This document shows, one piece after another, positions 56,098 to 64,000 of a DNA stretch of 64,000 nt; the first letter of the stretch is position 1, and each line of letters starts with the position of its first letter. The stretch covers positions 103,749 to 167,748 of the forward strand of contig NW_005178692.1 of NCBI RefSeq assembly GCF_000350225.1, given 5' to 3'. Under the pieces are notes generated by a model. The model was not told the DNA's origin and made no database searches. It saw only the letters and a list, made by a program, of their open reading frames with translations. The translations under genes were made by a program, and so were the position numbers. The stretch comes from Chondrus crispus (taxonomy: Eukaryota; Rhodophyta; Florideophyceae; Gigartinales; Gigartinaceae).

Positions 56098-56552
56098 AAT
56101 CCTAACCTTCAGAGATGATTGATAAGAGGTGACGCCGTCCAGGATCGAAATACGTTCGGCAATCGCAACCTCCTCTGATAGACACAGCGTAAGACTGATT
56201 ACCCGCACGTACACTTCTCCGCCTGTCAAGCATTCGGCACTGGACGAGCAAACTTGCATTCCACTTAACAGCATGCAGATACACGAGTCGCCAGCAGGAC
56301 ACGTACCCATGTTTCCGTTTGTGCATATTCTTCCTTCTGTACAACCTGCGGAGCACGTACAAGTCGATCCCGTAATCCAATCACCACTTTTAGATTTCCC
56401 TCTTGATCTTTCAATGGGTGCCGCCTCGCTTGTTACGTGGAAGTCCAACCCTCCACTCTTTGTTCTATTCTTCCTCTCCGTATACATCATCGGAGTTTAC
56501 TGTAGCAGTAGTATACCCAAGAGCAATCCTACCACTGCCTAACGTAGCTGAG
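56098..56552 (-). pseudogene. Broken relative of the secreted cysteine-rich gene
   Basis: The minus-strand ATG near 56552 would begin a signal-peptide-like segment (AVVGLLLGILLLQ) but two stops (TAG and TAA) interrupt it. The downstream frame has the same cysteine module as the gene at 15367: CTEGRICTNGNMGTCPAGDS, then CICMLLSGMQVCSSSAECLT. The last cysteine half-module has lost one Cys (GGEVYV instead of GEVCV). It ends at about 56100. The solo LTR at 56570 lies about 18 bp upstream of the ATG. Confidence 0.6.
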
Positions 56553-56569
56553 GGACCATTGAAGAGAGG

Positions 56570-57215
56570 TGTGGTATAACTACCTTCGTCCCGACCACTC
56601 GGAAACGAGGGGGGTTAGAGGTAAGGGAGCGCGCGCCGCTGGGTATCCCACGCGCGAACGCAGACCATACGAAAGGACTCGAAAAGAGGAAAGGCTCACG
56701 TGGCCCGTGACGCGCAGCCCGTCGGTGGTGTCAGATACGGACGGCCGGTCACGGGTTAGAAGCTTGAGACCAAAAGGGAAACCGGAACGAGATAGAAGTT
56801 AGCCGTAAAGGGAGGGGAGGCGAGTCTGCCTCCCGTTTACTGGAACGGGGCAGGTGCCCCCGGTCTCAACCCCTAAGTTGGACGCCAGGACACCTGTCCC
56901 GCTACAGTAGCTGTTACTTACTGTATACCAGCTACTGTGCTAAATTGACTAATTTGTGCCATTAACTACTAATTACTAGTTAGCCACCGTACGGATTATA
57001 CACGTGTGCCCGTGGCTACCATCCCGGCTAACGGTTGTGCCACGTGTTACCCGTGGCCACGCCCGCTGTTACGGGCTGTCCCACGTCGGACCCTTGGGGT
57101 ACTACTGTGCACGGCGGCGGGCGCGTGTACGCCTGCTTGCTACAGTAGCACCTGCCCTCCCGCGCGGTTATCATCTCGCCGGGGGGTTGTGGTTGTGGTA
57201 CGGAATTGCACTACA
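56570..57215 (+). repeat. Solo LTR, family S, copy 1
   Basis: 646 bp, TGTGGTATAACTACC to GGAATTGCACTACA. Exact 5-bp duplication AGAGG at 56565-56569 and 57216-57220. It matches the copy at 60181-60826 closely. Its ends resemble the Gypsy-B LTR (TGTGGTA...ACTACA), so a gypsy origin is likely; the orientation given assumes this. It has no internal coding sequence. Confidence 0.9.
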
Positions 57216-57274
57216 AGAGGAACATGACGGACATCCATGCTGGCCATACTGTATCGTACCGTAAAGGTTTCCAG

Positions 57275-58022
57275 CTAGGAAGTCCTTGAAGGTATCGCAA
57301 ATACAAATACGATCAGTACCGATCCATCCAGGGTCTCAAAAGTATCACGAGCTAAATACCCAAGTGGAGCCATCTGCTCTATACTGAAAACAACTGCCAC
57401 CATGTGAGCCTGTGTCCTCATTTGCGGTATCTCGTCGGGAGTACCGGAGCTCTCGATCTCCACGATGGGAATACCTGCAGCAATCGCAGTTTCTTCAGAG
57501 AAACAAACTCTGCCCTCAGGTAGCAGTATGCACACTTCCCCAGTTGTCGAACAATCGGCGCTAGTAGACGTGTATGTCTCAGCCCCGTCCGAAGGTACAC
57601 ATACGCAAGTCTCAGCAGAGCACGTTTCGACGTCTTCGTTCGTACAGATTCTTCCATCCGCACATTCCGATGAGCTCGTGCCGATCGCACTGGTAATCCC
57701 GTGACCACTCCCGCCATCGGGGTCTGTATTACTGTATTACTTGTAGGTGTCTCTACGGGGTAATCAGAGCTCTCGGCGTCTACGAGCGGGATATCTACGG
57801 CATTTGCAGCTTCTTCAAAGAAACATATTCTGCTCTCAGGTAGCTGCACGCACACTTCTCCATCAGTCGAACAGTCGGCGCTAGACTTGCATGGCTCAGG
57901 TCCGTCTGAAGGTACACGCAAGCAAGCGTCGCCAACAGGGCACGTGTCGGCGTCGGTGTCGGCGTCTATACACATTCTTCCATCCGCACATTCCTGTGGA
58001 GTCATTCCTGTGGAGTCATTCG
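57275..58022 (-). pseudogene. Broken relative of the secreted cysteine-rich gene, two modules
   Basis: On the minus strand: first module ECADGRMCIDADTDADTC, PVGDACLRVPSDGPEPC, DCSTDGEVCVQLPESRICF, then a linker. After a frame change near 57.71 kb comes a second module (ECADGRICTN, CVCVPSDG, DCSTTGEVCILLPEGRVCF) and a C-terminal piece PLGYLARDTFETLDG aligning with ALGHLSRNGLVFE of the intact gene, stopping at 57275. The N-terminus is replaced by an LTR fragment (58023 onward). Two modules here against one in the intact gene show the module count varies. Confidence 0.6.
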
Positions 58023-58105
58023 TGTCATGAGAGCCATCTGCACACACGTTGTACACGTACAACAGCGATCAACTCACCACGATCGCCGCCGGCCTACAAG
58101 TGGGC
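58023..58105 (+). repeat. Copia-B-family LTR fragment
   Basis: TGTCATGAGAGCCATCTGCA through CGCCGCCGGCCTACA matches the first half of the LTR at 55283-55433 (reverse complement). The second half is absent. Confidence 0.6.
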
Positions 58106-58379
58106 ACCCTCCTGTTCTGAACAGTCCCCCCACAGCTGAACATGCCAAATAATAACAAAATTTATCCAAAAAGGCAACTTTGCTCTCTTTCAGTCGCACA
58201 ATGTCAGTTCTATCAGCAGCTTTCTTACAGCATCTCGGCCGCAACGATTGAAAAATAAATATAATTCTTAGAAACGTGTTTAGCGCCTTTTCTTTGTGCG
58301 GAACAGAAGAGGTTCTGGTTTGAATGTGACAGATACCCGCCAAAAATCGTTGAAGAGCAGAGATAATAGAACAAAAACG

Positions 58380-59081
58380 AGACATTGGACCACCCGCATT
58401 CACGCATTCAGGGCAGTAACGGACAATCTGAAGGCATTCGCGGAGGACATTCGAACGGGCACTCATCTCCGCGCATGGGAGGACAATCAGGCCGTGGTCC
58501 ACATACTCAACACGATGACCACGCGCTCGCCAGCTCTCATGAAGGAATTACGGGCGTTACACAGGACTCTGCTCAAGCTGGGCATCCCAATCGAGTCACA
58601 ATACGTCCCTTCTGCAGTCAACCGTTTCGCAGATCGCCTCTCTCGCTTTCATTCGCTGGACGATTAGAGGATCAACACCCGGACAACCAGGGCGCTCTTA
58701 CACGAAATGGAACCAACAATCGACCGTTTCGTGGACTAGGAGTCAACGATCTGCAACCAGTTCAACAGTCGGTACCGCTCACCGGGGTCATCAGGAATCG
58801 ATTCGTTACAGCAACACTGGGGACAAACGGTCAACTTCTGGAACCCACCGCTCAAGCTCATCCCCCTCGTCGTGGAGAAGATCATTCAGGAATCGGCAAC
58901 GGGCCTACTGGTCACCCTGTGTTGGCCCGCTCAGTCATGGTGTCGTCGCCTCAAGGAAATCGGAACGTTTCAGTCGTTTCACGCGCCAGACGTCTATCTA
59001 TCACCATTGTGGGCATCACAGCACCTGCAAGCCCCACCGTGGAAAATAGCCGTTTGGAAGATACGCAGCAACTTCCTCTAG
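58380..59081 (+). pseudogene. DIRS-like retroelement RNase H region
   Basis: One frame with two TAG stops (58665-58667 and about 58737). It reads FRAVTDNLKAF, then LRAWEDNQAVVHILN (RNase H aspartate in a DN motif), then QYVPSAVNRFADRLSR, matching the end of the RNase H domain of DIRS/Ngaro-type elements. After it come FWNPPLKLIPLVVEKI and LLVTLCWPAQSWCRRL, the conserved stretch that follows RNase H in this group. No RT is visible upstream; the element is 5'-truncated. Confidence 0.72.
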
Positions 59082-59089
59082 CTGCTTCG

Positions 59090-60108
59090 CTTCGTGGTTC
59101 AGTCCTACGCACCGCCGGAGTCGGAATCTCAGGCGGAGGGACTACTATCGCTGGACTAATTCATCGTGCTCGGGCGCCCAACACCTGGAAGAGCAATGAA
59201 CGGTTCTGGCAGAAGTGGACTACGTTCTGTACGTTGGAAAGGATAGACGCATGGGCCGCGGACGAAGGATCTTTGCTCAGGTACCTCGGTTGGCTCTTCG
59301 ACTCAGGCACGATTGCTGGCGGTTCAGTCAAGAACTACATCTCCGCAGTGGTAACGGCCCACAAACGCGTCAAGTTGCCCGTTGGATACACCCCAGTCAT
59401 CCAACTAGCGCTGGCCGCCTACCAACAATCTGACCTGGATCGCCGCGCCGAAAACGACTCGGACACACACAAAGAACGACGGGCCCTCCCGAGCACCGTA
59501 GCCAAGAAAATCTTCGTCGCCGCTATGGCCGCTCCCGCTCTCAACCGTCAGTTCATTCGCAACGCTACCGCTGTTCTGATTTCCTACGTGTTCTTCGAAA
59601 GGGTGGAGGCTGACGCTGCGCTTCGCATGGACAACATTCAAGTTCCGGAACGGTCAATTGACCTGGTAATCGCTTTACGAAAAATCGGTCTCGAGTGGCA
59701 CATACCCTATCCTACACTAGACTATCTCCAGACAAGCCTTCGCTAATCGACTTGGTTTTACGGTACGACCGTTACCGCCGGAACACTCGCTCCACAAGTC
59801 GCTACTATTGGGCCCTCCCGGGTCAACGGCTCACACCGTCTTCAGCAAGCATTTCCGGCTGGCGCCAAGCTTGCCTGTCTCACGCTGGCGTCACGCCACC
59901 TCCGCAAGTCTTGTGGTCTCCACACTCGCTTCGCATGGGTGCCGCATCGGAATGCGCTGCAATCGGTGTACGATCCTATTGCATTCGCATCTGGGGGATT
60001 GGAGTGTCGCTCGCACAATGGAAGCATCCTATCTCCGCGCTCGCGTACAGCCGTGCGAGGATTCCGTCTTCTTTTCGGACACCAATCCGAAATCTTGACT
60101 ACTCCCTA
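59090..60108 (+). pseudogene. Tyrosine recombinase of the DIRS-like element, frameshifted
   Basis: The first frame (to 59746) has a SAM-like N-terminal domain (ERFWQKWTTFCTLERIDAWA) and the first catalytic arginine region (VFFERVEADAALRMDNIQV). The frame shifts near 59.68 kb; the second frame (59695 onward) has the H-x-x-R box HSLRMGAA (59923-59934 for HSLR) and the probable catalytic tyrosine in ALAY (TAC 60046-60048). Such recombinases insert circular cDNA without target duplications. The frameshift kills it. Confidence 0.75.
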
Positions 60109-60180
60109 TGGAGTTTCTTCAACAATATTCAGTGTATTCATCGACAATTGAAATGTGAATCTGGACAAGGGGGCTTTTCG

Positions 60181-60826
60181 TGTGGTATAACTACCTTCGT
60201 CCCGACCACTCGGAAACGAGGGGGGTTAGAGGTAAGGGAGCGCGCGCCGCTGGGTATCCCACGCGCGAACGCAGACCGTACGAAAGGACTCGAAAAGAGG
60301 AAAGGCTCACGTGGCCGGTGACGCGCAGCCGGTCGGTGGTGTCAGATACGGATGGCCGGTCACGGGTTAGAAGCCTGAGACCAAAAGGGAAACCGGAACG
60401 AGATAGCAATTAGCCGTAAAGGGAGGGGAGGCGAGTCTGCCTCCCGTTTACTGGAACGGGGCAGGTGCCCCCGGTCTCAACCCCTAAGTTGGACGCCAGG
60501 ACACCTGTCCCGCTACAGTAGCTGTTACTTACTGTATACCAGCTACTGTGTTAAATTGACTAATTTGTGCCATTAACTACTAATTGCTAGTTAGCCACCG
60601 TATGGATTATACACGTGTGCCCGTGGCTACCATCCCGGCTAACGGTTGTGCCACGTGTTACCCATGGCCACGCCCGCTGTTACGGGCTGTCCCACGTCGG
60701 ACCCTTGGGGTACTACTGTGCACGGCGGCGGGCGCGTGTACGCCTGCTTGCTACAGTAGCACCTGCCCTCCCGCGCGGTTATCATCTCGCCGGGGGGTGG
60801 TGGTTGTGGTACGGAATTGTACTACA
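60181..60826 (+). repeat. Solo LTR, family S, copy 2
   Basis: 646 bp, same ends as copy 1 and few differences. Exact 5-bp duplication TTTCG at 60176-60180 and 60827-60831. It is inserted just downstream of the DIRS-like recombinase. Confidence 0.9.
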
Positions 60827-60831
60827 TTTCG

Positions 60832-61702
60832 GTTGAACGCGCAACGACTCTATGGAAGGTAAACATGGCTAAAACACTTTCCGGATAAGTTTTTACTTTA
60901 CCGTTCAAATGGACCGTTTCAGCCGGACCTTTTCAAGTTACCGTTGCACTAAGACTTGGAAAACGGCCAGGAACCGTTATGCGTCTTCCTTCGCGTAACA
61001 AGTCCGCAGAGGCATTGAAAATCGGCCACCGGCCGAAAACAGGGCTGTATAAAGAGAGGAACTCTGATCTCTCTGGCCTTTCTTCTTTCTTCTCCAAGTC
61101 GTCGCTTGTTCTCCCACCTCCCACCCTCAGCTCCGTTGTTCAGTCATCAAGTCATCACTGGTTCTTTCTTCCTTACTCTTTCTTGCGTGGCCTAACCATT
61201 CAAGACTGTTTACTCACGAGAGCTCCGTAAAATAACGCCATCCCCCTTCGCTGCTTACGCCCTCTTACTCCGAATCCACCCCTCGTCTTGAAGCTTACCA
61301 AAGCAGAATTCGAGCTCATGTGAGCCACGAACGCGAGCCCCAATAAACGCCGGAAGTGGTCCTCATCCGCCGAAGCGGGTAGTATCGCTGGGATAGCGGC
61401 TCGGAGTTGGCGAGAGACTCGCGCCACTGCTCTGCTTTGGCCGTTGTTTCAACGTTTGTGTCCACACCAATGGGGGACAGCAAAAGACGGGATAAGCATT
61501 CGGATAATCAATCAACTGTAAGCATTTCTGGATCGAGGATCTTTAGGTAATAAAGCGTAATCTTGTTTCTTCAACACTATTCACTGTGTAGATATGAATT
61601 TGGTGCGTGCAAACTGGTTTTCTACTGTACGTGCGCATCTACTGACAGATACTATTATTTTTATTTGTTTTTATGCATCTCATCATCACTCGCGGTTTGG
61701 CT
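60832..61702. other. Unassigned sequence with a possible promoter
   Basis: GTATAAAGAGAGG at about 61047 is a good TATA-type sequence, followed by a long pyrimidine-rich stretch (61080-61215) as in an LTR or element leader. A plus-strand frame after about 61266 (PPLVLKLTKAEFELM, TGA, then NKRRKWSSSAEAGSIAG) may be a degraded start of an element protein. It might belong to the DIRS-like element on its other side. Not established. Confidence 0.35.
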
Positions 61703-61755
61703 CTAGTGTGCCCGAAAATATAGATTCTTGATGTATCGAATGAGGTGATTTCCTT
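61703..61755 (-). other. Orphan copy of the cysteine-rich gene 3' flank
   Basis: Matches 15291-15341 in about 45 of 50 positions and has the same orientation. No gene body follows on the expected side because Copia-D begins at 61781. Confidence 0.55.
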
Positions 61756-61780
61756 TGGTCGTGGGTTTGAACAGGGTGCT

Positions 61781-61941
61781 TGTTGAAAGTGGAATTGAAC
61801 AATAAGATGAGAGTGTCTTCTTCCACACTCGTAGTTTATTCGGATAGAACCATTTAAGTACATATCAATCGAGTGCTAACGAGATTATTTCACATCAGTA
61901 CAGTATTGATGTGCGAATTCAAATACCTCACCACTTACTCA
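61781..61941 (-). repeat. Probable Copia-D 3' LTR
   Basis: On the minus strand it begins TGAGTAAGTGG after a purine-rich AAAGGAGGCCC and ends ATTCCACTTTCAACA, both typical for copia LTRs. Its partner lies outside the window, so the assignment rests on the ends and position only. Confidence 0.5.
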
Positions 61942-62295
61942 GGGCCTCCTTTAAGACAGCATGGACAGCCATGTTTGGATGTATATGTTTGCGATTTTCA
62001 AAATATTACATGTCCAATAATTTAATGTATTGTGTCAGCGCGCCGTGATCCGTAAATTGGCTCAAGGGGTGCATCATACCGGGCTATCGATAGGGAAGAG
62101 GGTAGAAAGGATGTGTTTTTGGGTCTGTGATTAAGGGCGATGATGCTCGCTCAGTTTACTGGAGGGGGCGACGACGGGCTTAAGTACTGTGGTGTGGTGT
62201 GGCTAAACGTGTCCAGGTGGCTATCGTACAGTAAGTGATGGGTGAGAAAGGAGTTGAGTAGATGAAGGAATGTGGGCCTGCTGAGTGGATGCAGC

Positions 62296-64000
62296 TTATC
62301 GTACAGCAGTCGCCGCACTCGGCAGGTCGCATGAGGAGAGGCGAAGGAGCGCGAGCTGCCGTTGGAAGACGGCGGGTTTGAGCGCTTTGGTTAGGCAATC
62401 AGCGGGGTTGGAGGTAGAAGGGACGTGAAGGAGAGTGAGGCGTTTTCGGAGGGCTTGTTCTGTTAGGAAGCGGTACTTGATGTCAACGTGGTTCAGCTTG
62501 GGCGTGGGGTGGTCCGATGTGTCTGTTTTCAGCGTGGAGACATTGTCCATGCATAGACTTGTAGGCGGAAGGTCGTCGGATTGTGTCAGGTCTTGAATAA
62601 GGCGGCGTAGATGCGTGAGGTGCTGAGCGGCATGGAACCCCGCGACATATTCGGCCTCCCAGCTTGATGCGGTAACGAAGCGCTGGCGCTTTGATTGCCA
62701 GGAAATGGGAGCATTTTGCCAAATGGCAATGAAACCAGACGTGGAGCGTCGCGTGTCGGGGCAGCCTCCGTAGTCGGAGTCGCAGTATGCACGCATGGGA
62801 GCAGGGGATGGGGTGTAGGTGATGCCTCGGTGGGGGGTATGTCGGAGGTATCGCAGGACGCGATGGAAGGCTTTCCAATGGCGCATAGATGGATCATGAT
62901 TGTAGCGGCCTAAGAGACCGGTTATGAAGGCGAGGTCTGGCCGAGTTGAGTCGGCAAGGTATCGCAAGGAGCCGATGGCGCTGTCGTACGGGTAGGTCGC
63001 GGGGAGTGGGTCTTCGTCGGGTTTGCGAGCGGAGAGGTCGATTTCGGCGTACGGGGTTGGCGAAGGGTTGCTTTTTTCCATGCGATATCGCGTGAGGACG
63101 TCCTCCGTGTAGTGCGGCTGGTTGATTGTGAGGGATGTAGCTGTGCGGGTGACTTTCCAGCCGAGGATTTGTTTCACAGGCCCGAGGTCTTTGAGCGTGT
63201 ACTTCGCCTGAAGCTGTCGTTTGACATCGTTGACGAGGGAGCGGTCGTTGGAGATGACCAGGAAGTCATCGACAGTTATGACAAATAAAATGAAGGATTG
63301 ACTGTCGGGGCGGCGGAGGATAAAGGTGCAGCTGTCGCTCGTTAGGCGTTCAAAATTGAGGAGTCGGAGGGAGGAGGCAAGGCCGCTTGTGAAGATGCGG
63401 CAAGCCTGTTTGAGGCCGTACAGGTTCCCTTTGAGGAGACCGACGTGGCCGGGGTACTTGTAAGAGCCATCAAAGCGGGGTGGTTGGTGAATGTAGAGGG
63501 TTTCGGTCGGGGGGAGGAGTTCGTGGAGAAAAGCGGATTCCAGGTCCCAGTGGTCGGCGATGAGTTGCTGGGAGATGGCGAGGGCGAGGGCAGAACGGAT
63601 AGCATCCCGATCAGCGACATGGCTTGAGACATTATCGGGATCGTAGTGGAGGTGAGGCACTTGTTGGTCGCCGCGAACTGTGCAGCGCGTTTTGTGGGAG
63701 GTGATGTTGCCGTCTGTGTCGCGTTTGAGGCGAAGACGAAAATGAAGGGGGAGAATGCGGGTGCTCGGAGGGACGGAGGTACGGGGAACGTAGGTGATTG
63801 TGCCACGTTTCTCCAAGGAGTCGATCTCGGCGTTCCATGAGCGTTCCCAGAGGTGAGCGTCAGGGGCGAGGCGGGCTTGCCGAAGGTTGGTGGGTGTGAG
63901 GGTGTCGGTGTGGAAGGCCAGGTAGGTGGGTGGGGTAGGAGGTGGGGGTCGCGGGGCAATGGGGGTGGGAGTGGTGGGCCTACCGCCCGGGCGGGGCGGC
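62296..64000 (-). CDS. Copia-D polyprotein, RT-RNase H part (5' partial)
   Basis: The frame is open from the window edge to TAA at 62296, with no lesion over about 568 codons. It reads Pro-rich linker, then WERSWNAEIDSLEKRGT (start of the RT domain), TRCTVRGDQQVPHLHYDP, an LESAFLHE motif, catalytic TVDD in FVITVDDFLVI (usual copia YVDD), and STRPDLAFITGLLGRY. RNase H follows with YCDSDYGG and SSWEAEYVAGFHA, then ADCLTKALKP. The intact frame makes this the best preserved retroelement ORF here; whether the rest is intact is unknown. Confidence 0.85.
   Translation of the reverse strand, partial: PPRPGGRPTTPTPIAPRPPPPTPPTYLAFHTDTLTPTNLRQARLAPDAHLWERSWNAEIDSLEKRGTITYVPRTSVPPSTRILPLHFRLRLKRDTDGNITSHKTRCTVRGDQQVPHLHYDPDNVSSHVADRDAIRSALALAISQQLIADHWDLESAFLHELLPPTETLYIHQPPRFDGSYKYPGHVGLLKGNLYGLKQACRIFTSGLASSLRLLNFERLTSDSCTFILRRPDSQSFILFVITVDDFLVISNDRSLVNDVKRQLQAKYTLKDLGPVKQILGWKVTRTATSLTINQPHYTEDVLTRYRMEKSNPSPTPYAEIDLSARKPDEDPLPATYPYDSAIGSLRYLADSTRPDLAFITGLLGRYNHDPSMRHWKAFHRVLRYLRHTPHRGITYTPSPAPMRAYCDSDYGGCPDTRRSTSGFIAIWQNAPISWQSKRQRFVTASSWEAEYVAGFHAAQHLTHLRRLIQDLTQSDDLPPTSLCMDNVSTLKTDTSDHPTPKLNHVDIKYRFLTEQALRKRLTLLHVPSTSNPADCLTKALKPAVFQRQLALLRLSSCDLPSAATAVR

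Larger units (their letters stand above)
61781..64000 (-). mobile_element. Copia-D: Ty1/copia retrotransposon, right part outside window
   Basis: The minus-strand RT-RNase H ORF (62296 to the window edge) is followed by about 350 bp of non-coding sequence and then a segment with typical copia LTR ends (61941 to 61781). The 5' half and 5' LTR are beyond the window. Confidence 0.75.

Noticed and set aside
56570-60826. A single LTR retrotransposon with the DIRS-like genes between its LTRs
   Set aside because: Each LTR has its own exact but different 5-bp duplication, and the genes between are of a different element class.
1-64000. CRISPR arrays, bacterial operons, ribosomal RNA
   Set aside because: No regularly spaced short repeats, no rRNA-like sequence, and the content is clearly eukaryotic transposable elements.

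Overview
The window looks like nuclear DNA of a eukaryote, and almost all of it is transposable elements inserted into one another. Recognisable are LTR retrotransposons of the Ty1/copia and Ty3/gypsy groups (one gypsy with a chromodomain), a DIRS-like tyrosine-recombinase retroelement, the end of a Helitron, and a TIR DNA transposon. The few non-element genes have no visible introns. A gene-compact, repeat-rich alga such as a florideophyte red alga would fit, but that is a guess from overall style; no marker gene here proves it.

Layout. 1-691 is a Helitron 3' end with the last part of a Pif1-type helicase. 2008-8307 is Copia-A (minus strand), its right LTR split by a 1-kb insertion. 8308-10292 is unassigned DNA with a 21-bp minisatellite. 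10298-15156 is Copia-B (plus). 15367-16674 is the best cellular gene candidate, a secreted cysteine-rich protein. 16960-45756 is Gypsy-A (minus), about 5.9 kb of its own sequence, split inside gag by Gypsy-B (21167-44063, plus, 22.9 kb). Gypsy-B carries gag-pol on the plus strand and a long ORF on the opposite strand next to its 3' LTR. That ORF is split by a 10.3-kb DNA transposon (30763-41071) with 240-bp terminal inverted repeats. 46776-52125 is Copia-C (plus). 52126-61780 holds unassigned DNA, a short ORF split by a solo copia LTR, broken relatives of the cysteine-rich gene, a DIRS-like remnant and two solo LTRs of one family. 61781-64000 is Copia-D (minus), running off the window.

The nesting is supported by matched target-site duplications: TTCGG around Gypsy-B, CGTA around the DNA transposon, AACTT around Copia-C, ATGGT around Copia-B, AGAGG and TTTCG around the two solo LTRs. 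In two places, removing an insertion with one copy of the duplication rejoins the interrupted reading frame.

The most interesting object is the DNA transposon. It has two long intact ORFs. One encodes a 773-residue protein with a DDE-like acidic signature (of the kind found in DUF7869 proteins) and a BAH-like tail, probably the transposase. The other encodes a 1007-residue protein joining a ParB-like N-terminal region, a beta-class adenine/N4 DNA methyltransferase domain with an unusual DLPY motif, and a C-terminal cysteine cluster. A large near-perfect palindrome lies 138 bp upstream of the methyltransferase start. The right end of the transposon carries broken pieces of what look like captured host genes. 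I do not know of a described element with this gene pair.
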